A stretch of DNA of 64,000 nucleotides from Planctomycetaceae bacterium (GTDB taxonomy: Bacteria; Planctomycetota; Planctomycetia; Planctomycetales; Planctomycetaceae). Shown here one piece after another: positions 25,597-35,300 of this stretch. The first letter of the stretch is position 1. Each line of letters begins with the position of its first letter. The DNA lies in contig CP051247.1 in NCBI GenBank assembly GCA_017795105.1, positions 4,558,001 through 4,622,000 of the forward strand. Direction: 5' to 3'. A program made the position numbers and the translations under genes. The notes below the pieces were generated by a model. The model was given only the letters and a program-made list of their open reading frames with translations, did not search any database and was not told the origin of the DNA.

Positions 25597-26466
25597 TTAC
25601 TCGCGATCGTACCACATATCGTCTTCACCAACAAAGCCGAGGTGATTGTCCTTATTCGCCTGCACCTGAGCCGGGGTGAACCAGAATGGCAACGGAATCG
25701 AACTTGGACTCTTCGACTCCACATGGCCGTCCAGAAAGGCGACGTTGGCCATGTTATGGTGCCGGAAATGAACCGTCGGCTGCGTATTCGACGGCGGTTC
25801 GAGCAGCGGGTTCTCGACAAGATACTCGTTCGGATAGTAATCCCAGGTGTTGTAGATGGCCGAGTCGGCGAACACGATCGTCTGCGTTGTCGACTGGACA
25901 TCCCGGAACTTCCGCGTCGCCGGATTCGCCGAGACGGTGACCGCCGGGAAGGCCGAATAATCGTAGTTGATGCCGTAGCTCAGATAGTGTCCGTTGTAGG
26001 CGAAGCCACAGGCCGGACGACCGAAACGGAGATGATCGAGCTGGCTCTCGCCGAGGTCCGGGCACTGAAACACGGCCTGATTCGTCTCGATGAACGGAGC
26101 CAGCGGGCCGGCGGCGAAATCGTACTGGGAATCGACCGGCTGGGTGTAATCGACAACGCCGAACCAGTAGTTGATCTTTCCGCGAACCGAGCCGGCTCCG
26201 GTGTTGTAGGCAATCTCGGCTTCATCATCGATCTTGTAAGGAACAAGATGCTCGGCGTGGACATCGGCGTAGTTGTGCAGAGCCAGCGCGATCTGCTTGA
26301 GATGATTCTTGCATTGCGTGCGACGAGCCGCGGCTCGGGCCTGCTGGACCGCCGGCAGCAGCAAGGCGACCAGGATCGCAATGATTGCGATCACGACAAG
26401 GAGTTCGATCAGCGTAAACGCTGCGGGGAGCCGCCGGTTTTCGGTCGGCTGAAGAGAGACTTTCAT
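25597..26466 (-). CDS. DUF1559 domain protein (pseudopilin-like, H-X9-DG)
   Basis: A 289-residue protein with a type IV pilin-like N-terminus: a short basic leader, then AFTLIELLVVIAIIAILVALLLP with the prepilin-peptidase site before F and Glu at +5. The planctomycete continuation is QQARAAARRTQCKNHLKQI. The DUF1559 body follows, ending in the motif RHHNMANVAFLDGHVE (H-X9-DG). The family is greatly expanded in planctomycetes and is thought to be exported and surface or pseudopilus associated. Uniquely in this window, its leader holds a cobalamin riboswitch with a terminator and an anti-Shine-Dalgarno segment, so expression should fall when B12 is abundant. Confidence 0.92.
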   Translation of the reverse strand: MKVSLQPTENRRLPAAFTLIELLVVIAIIAILVALLLPAVQQARAAARRTQCKNHLKQIALALHNYADVHAEHLVPYKIDDEAEIAYNTGAGSVRGKINYWFGVVDYTQPVDSQYDFAAGPLAPFIETNQAVFQCPDLGESQLDHLRFGRPACGFAYNGHYLSYGINYDYSAFPAVTVSANPATRKFRDVQSTTQTIVFADSAIYNTWDYYPNEYLVENPLLEPPSNTQPTVHFRHHNMANVAFLDGHVESKSPSSIPLPFWFTPAQVQANKDNHLGFVGEDDMWYDRE

Positions 26467-26470
26467 GGGA

Positions 26471-26595
26471 GATCTTCCTGAGAATAGCGCGCAGTCTTAC
26501 CGAAGACAGGCGCGAAGGAGCAGCCGGGCGATGGTTCGCGTCAACGGCTGGATGCGGAAAAAGACACGTTCGCAGGGCGAACGTTCAGGAAGATC
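26471..26595 (-). promoter_or_regulatory. Anti-Shine-Dalgarno pairing in the riboswitch leader
   Basis: Minus-strand segment 26595-26585 (GATCTTCCTGA) is perfectly complementary over 11 bases to 26481-26471 (TCAGGAAGATC), which contains the AGGA of the DUF1559 ribosome binding site. Between them lie the terminator hairpin and a second hairpin (CGCGC / GCGCG outer, GTCTT / AAGAC inner, 26488-26514). Pairing would hide the RBS. Confidence 0.7.
26558..26584 (-). terminator. Intrinsic terminator between riboswitch aptamer and DUF1559 start
   Basis: On the minus strand the perfect 8-bp stem ACGTTCGC-CCT-GCGAACGT (26584-26566) is followed by GTCTTTTTCC. It sits about 70 nt after the aptamer and 90 nt before the start codon, the position of an expression platform. 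Confidence 0.8.
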
Positions 26596-26656
26596 CGCGG
26601 GGCGCATACAAACTCAACATGGGATGTCCTTTTGCTCGAAAGGAATCGACGAAGCC

Positions 26657-26838
<182 letters not shown>

Positions 26839-26990
26839 TGCGGGCAGTGTACTCAGGAGAAGGTCGAGTTTCAAACGCGGTCTTAAACAGGTTCTGCCGG
26901 GAACATGTTTCCCTGGACTTCCCTCAGAGTTATGATTGGTATGCGGACAGCGTGTCCCGTCCAGTTTCTGTCCTCTCAGGGAGTCTGAGC

Positions 26991-27212
26991 GTGATTTCGA
27001 GAATCACCATCAATCCGGAAATCTGCCACGGCAAACCGTGTATCCGCGGACTCCGTTATCCCGTCACGACCATTCTCGAATTGCTCGCGTCGGGCATGAC
27101 GCCGGAAGAGATCCTGGACGACTATCCGGATCTGGAAATTGAAGATATCCAAGCGTGTCTGCAATACGCCGCCAAACTGAGCGATGTGAAGACGACGCAG
27201 GCTTCCGCATGA
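26991..27212 (+). CDS. DUF433 domain protein, putative antitoxin
   Basis: A 73-residue protein (RITINPEICHGKPCIRGLRYPVTTILELL...) of the DUF433 type: a small helix-turn-helix-like protein beginning with the typical NPEICHGKPCIRG block and continuing with GMTPEEILDDYPDLEIEDIQACLQYA. Start is GTG at 26991, preceded by GGGAG. Its stop overlaps the start of the PIN-like gene (GCATGA), the arrangement of toxin-antitoxin operons. It probably represses its own promoter, which would lie in the about 120 bp facing the riboswitch. Confidence 0.88.
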   Translation: MISRITINPEICHGKPCIRGLRYPVTTILELLASGMTPEEILDDYPDLEIEDIQACLQYAAKLSDVKTTQASA

Positions 27213-27562
27213 AATGGCTGGTTGACGCTCAACTGCCCGTTCGTCTTTGTGATGTCCTGAAGCGACTTGGTCAGGAACCGTTGCATACGACTGAACTGGC
27301 ATCTGGAAACGCCACGACAGACGAAACGCTCTGCTCGATCGCGGACAACGATGGCCGAGTCGTAGTCACGAAAGATCGCGATTTCCTTGACTCACATCTC
27401 GTTAACGGGACGCCCCGAAAACTGCTGTGGATCCGAACCGGAAATATCTCGAACCACGCCCTGCTACGAGTTTTCGAGCAACGAATCGAAGAGCTTGAAG
27501 CCGCTTTCTCTCAGGTCGACTGCGTCGAAGTGACCGCTTCAGAACTGATTCTGCATCAGTAG
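27209..27562 (+). CDS. DUF5615 / Mut7-C-like PIN-fold protein, putative toxin
   Basis: A 117-residue protein starting at the ATG at 27209, which overlaps the antitoxin stop by 4 bp. MKWLVDAQLP, TDETLCSIADNDGRVVVTKDRDFLDS and LLWIRTGNISN are the conserved blocks of the DUF5615 group. Acidic residues at D6, the D of TDE and D of TKDRDF are the likely metal-binding residues of a PIN-type RNase. A minus-strand tRNA-Arg lies 16 bp beyond it. Toxicity is inferred from pairing with DUF433. Confidence 0.85.
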   Translation: MKWLVDAQLPVRLCDVLKRLGQEPLHTTELASGNATTDETLCSIADNDGRVVVTKDRDFLDSHLVNGTPRKLLWIRTGNISNHALLRVFEQRIEELEAAFSQVDCVEVTASELILHQ

Positions 27563-27578
27563 AGATTCGCCGTGAAAG

Positions 27579-27652
<74 letters not shown>

Positions 27653-27678
27653 GTGTGGAGTCGATAAATGCCGCGGAT

Positions 27679-28875
27679 TTACTGCGTTTTCGACTCCTGC
27701 TCTGGCAGTGTACCCACGAAATCGGCGTGCGTCGAGCGGTAGAGATCGGCGATCTGGCCGACCATCTGGTCGATGCGGAAGTTCTTGCCGACGTGCAGTC
27801 GTCCCGCCTCTCCGACACTGCGGGCCGTCTCTGGGTTCCGCAGTAAATACAGCAATTTGTCCGCCAGAGCCTCGCTGTCGGAATGCGGCACGAGGAAGCC
27901 GGTTTCCGTGTCTTTGATCGCGCTGTAAATCCCGCCGACTTTGCTGGCGACAACCGGGCGGCCCCAGGCCATCGCTTCCAGCATGATCGTGCCGAGTCCC
28001 TGTTTGATCGACGGCAGGCAGAAGATGTCCATCGCCCGCAAGGCTTCCTGGAACCCGAACAGGTTCGGGACGAACGTGACCTTCTGACTGATGTTGAGCT
28101 GGCGGGCCATTTGCCGGAGATTCCGCTCTTCCGGACCGGAGCCTGCGACAAGGAACTCCACATTCGGGAACTCCTGCAGCACCCGGTTGGCGGCTCCCAG
28201 GAAGAAGCTGACCCCCTTGATCTGCTCCAGCGGACCAGCCGTCCCGATGACCGGGATTCGCTTCGGCGTGAGCACGGTTTTGGTCAGCTCTTCGGGAATC
28301 GTCTCGATGCCGCTGTGAATGACGACGACCTGCTCACCACGAATCGACGGCTGCGTGAGCAACTCCGATTTCACCGACTCACTCACGGCAATGATCTTCT
28401 TGCCGTGCGTCGAATCGAAGTTCAGCATCTCCCCGCGGTTCAGGTAATCGTTGACCGAGAGGATGTACGGGCAGTTGAACTTGCGAGCGAGGCGAATGCC
28501 GTGGCTCAGCATCTGCCGCGACTGAATATGAATCAGATGCGGCGGCTGGTCGCTGAGGTCCTGAATGATGAACCGGCGAACGAGGCGACTGATGATCGGC
28601 AGTTCGAGGTACTGATACTCGCGGACACTCAGGGCGGCTCGCCGTTCGGGGGCGACATTGTGAATGTCCGGCGTGACGATCGTTGGCTGGATCCCGTAGT
28701 CGCCGAGCTGTTCGGCCAGAATGAGCGTCTGTGCGGAAGACCCGCGAACTTCGAAACGGCCGGAGAGCAGAAGGACTCGCAGCGTGCCGCGTTTCTTGCG
28801 GGACTTGGTCGACTTCGCCCGTTTGACTTCCGACGTCGGAACGGTGTCCTCTCCGTGAGTCGGTTTCTGGTCCAT
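27679..28875 (-). CDS. Glycosyltransferase family 4 (GT-B)
   Basis: A 398-residue cytoplasmic GT-B glycosyltransferase. A basic N-terminal extension (about 1-30, KRAKSTKSRKKRG) precedes the N-terminal Rossmann domain (RVLLLSGRFEVRGSSAQTLILAEQL). The C-terminal nucleotide-sugar domain shows FLVAGSGPEERNL, VTFVPNLFGF and the EX7E-type block SIKQGLGTIMLEAMAWGRPVVASKVGG. There are no membrane segments. It is likely to transfer a sugar to a lipid or surface glycan; the acceptor is unknown. It stands alone, with tRNA-Arg just downstream and the polyproline membrane protein upstream. Confidence 0.9.
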   Translation of the reverse strand: MDQKPTHGEDTVPTSEVKRAKSTKSRKKRGTLRVLLLSGRFEVRGSSAQTLILAEQLGDYGIQPTIVTPDIHNVAPERRAALSVREYQYLELPIISRLVRRFIIQDLSDQPPHLIHIQSRQMLSHGIRLARKFNCPYILSVNDYLNRGEMLNFDSTHGKKIIAVSESVKSELLTQPSIRGEQVVVIHSGIETIPEELTKTVLTPKRIPVIGTAGPLEQIKGVSFFLGAANRVLQEFPNVEFLVAGSGPEERNLRQMARQLNISQKVTFVPNLFGFQEALRAMDIFCLPSIKQGLGTIMLEAMAWGRPVVASKVGGIYSAIKDTETGFLVPHSDSEALADKLLYLLRNPETARSVGEAGRLHVGKNFRIDQMVGQIADLYRSTHADFVGTLPEQESKTQ

Positions 28876-29028
28876 GATGCTCTGTTACCTGGAAGGGCCG
28901 CCGTTATCGATCATAACCGAGAGTTCACAGCCGTTCGACCGGTCACACTTCGCACTCCCTGGTTCTTTATCGAAGAGGGCGTTGGTTGATCCCGACTGTT
29001 TTCCGCGTGTGCGACTCGACCCTCTGAA

Positions 29029-29667
29029 TTAGCGGCGATTTCTCATGGAGACCGGAGGTTGCAGGATTTCGTTGATGACAATCGCGTTCCGAACCGTGGT
29101 CGAATCGTGGACCAACGCGGCAAAATCGACTGCCGGACGTTGCGGCGGAGCGGTGGCAATTGCTTGACCGGAAGAAGGGATCTTCTCGGACGTTTCCAGA
29201 GCCGCCACGGGCACGCCGATGGGAATCGCCTTCGACTCCTGCTGCTGACGGGCCTGCTTCCGAGCCTTGCGATTGGAAACCTTCGGCCGCGGTTTGGGCG
29301 GCTCCTCGCGGCGGATCTGCGGAGTCTGCCGGGGTTCCGGAGGACGCGTTGGTGGAGTCGTCGGCTGACGTTCCGGACGAGGCGGTTGAGGACGGGGACG
29401 CTCGAAGACTTCGACCGGTTTCTGCTCACGTCGCGCCGGCTGTTTCTGAGGCTTTCGGCCTTCTTCGCGTTCCTGTTGCTCCTGCTGTTTCTGCACGTCT
29501 TTGAGAAAGCTGTCGATCTCGTCCTGCAGTCGCCGTTTGGGGCGTTGCTGCCCTGGGTTTTGCCCCCGTTGGGCCCGCTTCTGTTTTTCCTTCTGCTCGT
29601 TGATGGCATTGGAAATCCAGCCGATCGCGGAGATCACGAGAATGATCAGTCCGATTAAGCCTTCCAT
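29029..29667 (-). CDS. Membrane-anchored Pro/Arg/Gln-rich protein, unknown function
   Basis: A 212-residue protein with one N-terminal helix (LIGLIILVISAIGWISNAI) followed by a charged coiled region (QKEKQKRAQ..., DEIDSFLKDVQKQQEQQEREE), a long low-complexity stretch rich in P, R and Q (about 70-140), and a small conserved-looking end (RNAIVINEILQPPVSMR). That last motif recurs in other planctomycete proteins I know only as hypothetical. The RBS GGAGGCAGG is good. It lies 133 bp after floA on the same strand and may share its transcript. Confidence 0.7.
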   Translation of the reverse strand: MEGLIGLIILVISAIGWISNAINEQKEKQKRAQRGQNPGQQRPKRRLQDEIDSFLKDVQKQQEQQEREEGRKPQKQPARREQKPVEVFERPRPQPPRPERQPTTPPTRPPEPRQTPQIRREEPPKPRPKVSNRKARKQARQQQESKAIPIGVPVAALETSEKIPSSGQAIATAPPQRPAVDFAALVHDSTTVRNAIVINEILQPPVSMRNRR

Positions 29668-29800
29668 CCGCCTGCCTCCCTCTTAAATCCAGAGCCGCTC
29701 TTGAGCCTTCCCGGCTGTTGTCCTGCAGTCGCGAGAACATCAAACCACTCAGAACGCTGTGTATGCTCCTGCCGGTTGCTGCAGTTCAGTGTGAGTTGCT

Positions 29801-30859
29801 CTAGATAGTGACTTTACCGTCCTCGGGCGCTGCCCCGCCGGCGATTGACGTTCGCATCTGGGTATCTGCCTGGACGTTCTTCAGTTCGTAATAGTCGAGC
29901 ACGCCGAGCCGTTTGCTCTGGAACGCTTCGGCGACTGCTTCGGGAATCTCCGCTTCGGCAAGAACAACTTTGGCCCGGTTCTCCTGGGTCCGCGCGACCA
30001 TCTCCTGTTCGCGAGCTTTCGACTCGGCTCGTCGCTGTTCGGCTTTAGCCTGAGCGACGCGCATATCGGCTTCCGCCTGATCGGCCTGCAGTCGGGCCCC
30101 AATGTTGTCGCCGACATCGATGTCGGCGATATCAATTGACACGATTTCAAATGCCGTCTGAGCTTCCAGCCCCTGATTGAGCACGGTCTGAGAGATCTTG
30201 TCCGGGTTCTCGAGCACCTTCGCATACGACGCGGTCGAACCGATCGCCTGGACGATCCCCTGTCCGACGCGGGCGATGATGGTTTCTTCCGTCGCTCCCC
30301 CGATGAGCTGCTTGATGTTTGTGCGAACCGTCACGCGTGCCCGGGCTTTCAACTGAATCCCGTCCCCGGCGACCGCGTCGAGCGAGCCGATGCCCTTTTT
30401 CGGATCGGGGCAGTCAATGACTTTCGGGTAAACACTGGTGCGGACAGCTTCGAGAATATCGCGGCCAGCCAGGTCGATCGCGGCAGCAGTGATCCAGTCC
30501 AGATCGATACTGGCACGGTGAGCGGCGATGAGGGCCCGGATCACATTCGGAACGTTACCGCCGGCCAGATAGTGAGCTTCCAGATCCCGGGTCGAAATTG
30601 GATAGACGTTCGTCAGCCCGGCTTGAACCGCCATGATCTTGCTGCGGACGATCACGGTCGGGTTCACCTTCCGAATCGACATGATGAACAGGTTGATCAG
30701 ACCGATCCCTGCCCCGGTGGTCTTACTCTGAATCCAGAGGCCGACATAACGGGCGAACAGGGCGAAGAAAATCAGTCCCCCGAGGATCAGCACGATAATG
30801 CCGAACCAGATTGCCATGTCCCAGAACGTGGCTGCCAGAATCAGGGAGTTGCTGAACAT
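29801..30859 (-). CDS. floA: Flotillin-like protein FloA
   Basis: A 352-residue SPFH-related protein from the ATG at 30859, chosen over an upstream TTG because AGGAAAT precedes it. A single N-terminal membrane helix (MAIWFGIIVLILGGLIFFALFA) is followed by SKTTGAGIGLINLFIMSIRKVNP, the SPFH-like domain (DAVAGDGIQLKARARVTVRTNI) and a long Ala/Glu-rich coiled coil (QADQAEADMRVAQAKAEQRRAESKAREQE). FloA assembles in membrane microdomains and affects fluidity and signalling; hopanoids often accompany them, and a squalene-hopene cyclase is 10 kb away. No nfeD gene, the common partner, is adjacent. Confidence 0.95.
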   Translation of the reverse strand: MFSNSLILAATFWDMAIWFGIIVLILGGLIFFALFARYVGLWIQSKTTGAGIGLINLFIMSIRKVNPTVIVRSKIMAVQAGLTNVYPISTRDLEAHYLAGGNVPNVIRALIAAHRASIDLDWITAAAIDLAGRDILEAVRTSVYPKVIDCPDPKKGIGSLDAVAGDGIQLKARARVTVRTNIKQLIGGATEETIIARVGQGIVQAIGSTASYAKVLENPDKISQTVLNQGLEAQTAFEIVSIDIADIDVGDNIGARLQADQAEADMRVAQAKAEQRRAESKAREQEMVARTQENRAKVVLAEAEIPEAVAEAFQSKRLGVLDYYELKNVQADTQMRTSIAGGAAPEDGKVTI

Positions 30860-31321
30860 GAGAGATTTCCTGTTGATCAACCGGGAGGTGCATGTGCAGT
30901 CGAGAAATCAAAGGCAGTCGGAAGGGTACGACCGCCTCCTTTGATGATAGTCGTTTAAGGGACGTTCGACCACTCTTCATCCACGCGGAGGCTACGGATT
31001 GAGCGTCGCACCAGTTTCAAACCAGCCGAAGCCAGTCTCATACCGCACCGGCGGCTTCTTGCCAAGAGTCTTCCCCGCGCCAGACGCCGCCGTCAAGTTC
31101 AGTTAGTGGCACAGACATTCCTGTCTGTCGACAAAAAGCATGGCTGCGGAATCCAAGCCAGAATGCGTGGAGACAATGACGGCCTCGTCATGCTTTGATC
31201 GGCGGTGAATGAGGAGGAACGTCGATCACGCACAGACAGTAATGTTTGTGCCACTCTTTGGAGGTTCAGCCGCCGGTGCTGCGAGCATCAGGCAATCGGC
31301 GGGATGCCGGTACGGAGATTT
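30860..31321. other. Repeat-containing spacer upstream of floA
   Basis: No gene is seen. The floA promoter should be near 30860-30980. A pair of inverted CACAGAC palindromes occupies 31106-31256 (TGGCACAGACATTCC ... TTTGTGCCA), belonging to the MITE-like family also found at 6842 and 52193. Confidence 0.65.
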
Positions 31322-32395
31322 CTACCGCTGATAGATCGGAAGGTAACGATACTCGATGGCCAGGGCCAGAACTGCCATGGTGGTAGTGTAGACCTGCCCC
31401 TGACGACGTTCGGAGGCGTTGTCTGAAGACCAGCTGCCGTCTGCTTCCTGCTTCTCCAGGAGAACGCTGAAAAGATGGCTGCGAGCGTCTTCCCAGTATT
31501 TCCCGCCCATCTTGTACATGCCGACGGTGCAGTAATAGACGCCGTAGAAGAAATAGGAATCGCGATATTCGAGCGGCGATTTCAGAAGATACTCGGCTCC
31601 AGCGACGGCTTCAGGGCTTTCATGGACGCCGCAGACTTCCAGGCAGAGAATGCCGGTCCCTGTCCGCGTTGGCGTGGGGCCTCCTCCGGGTTGATAGGCG
31701 AAACCTTTCTGGTCCCGGTTCGCGCACATCTTCACATACTCGACGGCCAGATCGATCGACTCGGCGGGGACATCGCAGCCAATGTCCTTGGCGGCTCGAA
31801 GGGCGAGCAACTGCCAGCCGGTGACGCTGAGATCGCTGTCGCGGCTCGATGGCTGATACCGCCAGCCGCCCCGTTGCCGTTCGTTCTTGGGAATCGCCTG
31901 GGCCTCGAGAATGAGTCGAATCGAACGCTCCAGAGCTCGCCGGGCCCGAGCCGCGTCTTCGACGCCGAGCATTCCGACCACTTCGGCCAGCATGAGTGTG
32001 CTGATGCCGTGCGAGTACATCGGGCCGTGGCTGGTTTTGTGAATGAGCATCCCGTTCGGTTCCTGGTGATCGAGCACCCAGCGAACGCCAAGCTCGATCT
32101 GATCTCCGTACGGACCTTCCCCCGGGACGTGTCCGCCAGCCAGAAACGCCATGACCGCGAGTGATGTCGCAGCAGTTGACTCCCCGATGTTGTCGATTCG
32201 CCACGACCCGTCCGGCAGCTGGCGTTTCGAAAGATAATCGAGGGCATTCTCGATCGCGCGATCGATGTCGCGATCGGTCCACTCCGCGTTTTGAGCCTGC
32301 ACAGAAGTCGGCGTGCCGCCAATCAGCGAAAGGATCAAAAGAACCGGAATCACCGACCGGAACCAAGTTGAGCGGAACAGGGGGAAGGGATTCAT
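31322..32395 (-). CDS. Exported prenyltransferase/squalene-oxidase repeat protein
   Basis: A 357-residue exported protein with a signal peptide (cleavage near VQAQ, residue 35). The mature part is an alpha/alpha-toroid of squalene-cyclase type repeats, seen as YLSKRQLPDGSW, HQEPNGM, GGWRYQP, KGFAYQPGGG, KQEADGSW. It has no DXDD catalytic motif, so it is probably a binding or structural toroid and not a cyclase. The start codon lies directly next to the stop of the 1843-residue coiled-coil gene (1-bp spacing), implying translational coupling and a joint function. Confidence 0.85.
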   Translation of the reverse strand: MNPFPLFRSTWFRSVIPVLLILSLIGGTPTSVQAQNAEWTDRDIDRAIENALDYLSKRQLPDGSWRIDNIGESTAATSLAVMAFLAGGHVPGEGPYGDQIELGVRWVLDHQEPNGMLIHKTSHGPMYSHGISTLMLAEVVGMLGVEDAARARRALERSIRLILEAQAIPKNERQRGGWRYQPSSRDSDLSVTGWQLLALRAAKDIGCDVPAESIDLAVEYVKMCANRDQKGFAYQPGGGPTPTRTGTGILCLEVCGVHESPEAVAGAEYLLKSPLEYRDSYFFYGVYYCTVGMYKMGGKYWEDARSHLFSVLLEKQEADGSWSSDNASERRQGQVYTTTMAVLALAIEYRYLPIYQR

Positions 32396-32396
32396 A

Positions 32397-35300
32397 TTAT
32401 TCCTCGCTCGGAGACGGTTCGGGCTGAGCGAGCGATTCGAAGTAGCTGCGAATCAGCGGGGCATACTGTTGGTCGATTGGACGACGTCGGGCATCGGTCA
32501 GGTCGGCGTCGAGTTCTTCCTGACGCTGTCCCCAGTCCCGCATCAATGCGGAACGGAGAATTGAACCGTCCATTTTCTCATCGCCGGACATTGGCGTCTG
32601 ATTGCCTGTGGTCGAATCAGACGTTTCAGAAGGCTCGCCGGCCGAGGCCTGAGCAGCCATCTGCTGTTGATCGGCTCCCTGCGAATTCTGCTGCGGAGGT
32701 TGCAGATGCTCGTGAGCACGGTCGAGCGCCTGGGCGGCCTGAGCAAGTTGCTGTGCCAGCTGTTGCAGAGCCGACTGGGGCTGCGATGTCGCTGGTTGCC
32801 CGCCATTTTCCGAAGGTTGCCCCGGAGACTGCGGGGCGCCTTCGGCATTGGCCTGTTGCTGGGAGGGCTGCGAACCCTGCTGAGGAGATTGCTCCGAGGG
32901 CGATCCATTCTCAGACTGCTGCGATTGTTGAGGCGATTGTTGCTGGGACGCCTGCTGCATCGCCTGCTTTAGCGACTCTTCGGCCTGATCGAGCAATCGC
33001 GAAGCCTGGGCGGCATCTTCCCCGACCGGTTCCGGCACCAGCGTGTCCCGCTTGGTGTTCGCCAGTTGAGCCGATTCTTTGGCGAGACGATTCATGGTCT
33101 CTGAGGCCTTGTCGGAGGCTTGCCCGGACGCCTGCAGATTGCCCTGCTGAGATTGCTCCTGAGCGTTCTGCATCTGTCCGGCGGCCTGTTCAGACTGGTC
33201 CTGCATCTTGGAAAGCTGCTGGCTGTTCCGTTGATCGGAAATAGGATCGGCTTTGCTCTGCTCGGCCAGTTTCTGGAACGCTTCGGCCAGCGTTTCCGTC
33301 TGCTCCTGCAACTGTTGTTGAGTCATCTCCCGCGCCATCTGACTGGCCTGCGGATTCTGCGCGAGCTCCTGAATCTGTTCGGCGATCTGCTGCTGTTGTT
33401 CGGCGAGTTGCTCCACCGCTTTTTGCGCCGATTCGTCAGCAACTTCCATTTCCGCAACGTCGGAAAGCTGCTCGCTGGCCTGCTGAGCCTGCGGTTCACT
33501 CTGACGCAGCTGTCCACTCTGGAGTTGTTCGCTGGCCTTGCGGGCGGACTCCGCCGCGGCCTGGAATTTCTCATTCAGAGCTTCCTTGTCCGGCGTCATC
33601 AATTCCGACTGCTCGGCAAGCTGGGCGGCCTGTTCAGCCAGTCGCTGCTGACTCGCCTGAAGAGACTCCAGCGAGTTCTTGAGGTTCTGCAGCAACTCCT
33701 CGTTCGGCATGTTCCCAGCCGGCGGCTGGTCCGACCCCTCATTGTCCATCGGCTGCCCTTCAGAAGCCGGATCCGCCGGTTCCTGTCCATTCGGTTGAGC
33801 CTCGGCCATCTGAGCATCTTCGGGCTTCCCCTCGGTCGAAGGAGCCTGTCCTTCGGCCTGGTTCTGGGGTTGCTGCATCTGTTCGCTGAGTTTATCGAGC
33901 TGATTCCGAAGAGCCTGAGCGAGTTCTTCCGAACGCGATTTCTCCGGCTGCTGTTCGCCTTCCGGGCCGGCGTTCTGTTCGGCCAGTTCACGATTCACCT
34001 GATCGAGAGCTTCTTCGAGCTGACGCTTCGCCTGCTGTTGCGATGCGGTTGCCTCCTCGGGCTGATTGCTTTCGAGCGCCTTCTGTGATTCCCGCTGCAT
34101 CTGCTGAGCGTTCATCCGGGGCAGGGCAGCCGATTCGCCATTCAGATTCTTGGTCTGCTCGGCGAGATTCCGCTGCTCGCCAGCCAGCTGGCGGAGTCTG
34201 TTCCGCAGTTCATTGGCGCGTTCGGGAGCCGCGTTGTCGGCGATTGCCTTTTCCGTCTTCTCGTTCAACTCCTGTTGAGAGGCAACAAGCTTTTCCAGTT
34301 CCGCTTTTAGCTGTTCCGGCTCGCCCGGCTGCTGCGGGAAACGCAGAGCTTTGAGTTCCGGTGTCAGCGGGACATCCTGCCAGGCCTCTTCCTGAGGAGC
34401 GCCGGCCGCGTTCGCTTCCGGTTTGTCGCCGCCTTCATCGCCTTCCGCCGGCTGCTTCGAGAGTTCCTCGTTCAACTCGGCCAGTTGCTCGGCGAACTTC
34501 TTCTGCGTTTCGGCCGCCTTCTTCAAGTCGTTGGCCTTGAGTTGCTCGTTGGCTTCGAGGCCGGTCTTCACGGCTTCGGCGAGTTTCTCCTCCTGGTCGG
34601 AAGCATCGCTGCGAAGGGCCGACCGCAATTGTTCGAGCTGACGCGGAGCAAGCGCCGATCCCGCTTCGGAATCAGCCGGTTCAGATTGAGAGGCTTTCTC
34701 TTCCAGTTCTCTGGCGAGCTGCTCGGCCTGTTCCTGGACTGGTTTGAGCTGGTTCTTCGCTCGCTCATCGCGCGTCGGCTTGTCGCCCATGCTGCGGGCC
34801 AGATTCTCCAGCGACTTCGAGGCATCGCGGACGCGGTCATCGGCCCGATCCGTTTTAGCCGCCAGTTCATCGGCTCCCTGATCGAACTTGGCGACGGCAT
34901 CACGTTTCTGGGGCTCGAACTGCGGCGTCGTCGGCAGAGCGGCTGCGGCCTGCATCAAACCGGCCAGACGTTCGGCCAGCTTCTGACGCTCTTCCTCAAG
35001 TGCCTCTTCGCGGCCTGAGAGATCGTTCGTGCGGGCCGCGATCTCTTCCGACTTCTCGGAAAGTTCGGGATCGGCCGGATTCTTCTTGCGAGCCGCTTCG
35101 AGTTTCTTCTCTTCACCAGCGATCGATCGGGCTTCCCCTTCGAGCTTTCGCTGCTCGTCGTGATGAGCCTTCATCTCTTCGGCGAGCTTCGCACTTCGCT
35201 CGGCCAGCTCATTGGCTGCCTGCTGGATGTCTTCCGGCAATGGGGGCAATTCTTCGAGTGATTTCTGGAAGCGATCAAGAGCTTCGCGGGCCGCTTGTAA

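Noticed and set aside
33120..34088. Leu/Arg-rich 322-codon plus-strand frame that looks like a membrane protein
   Set aside because: It is the complement of the Gln/Glu-rich coiled-coil repeat: CTG/CAG pairing turns Gln into Leu.
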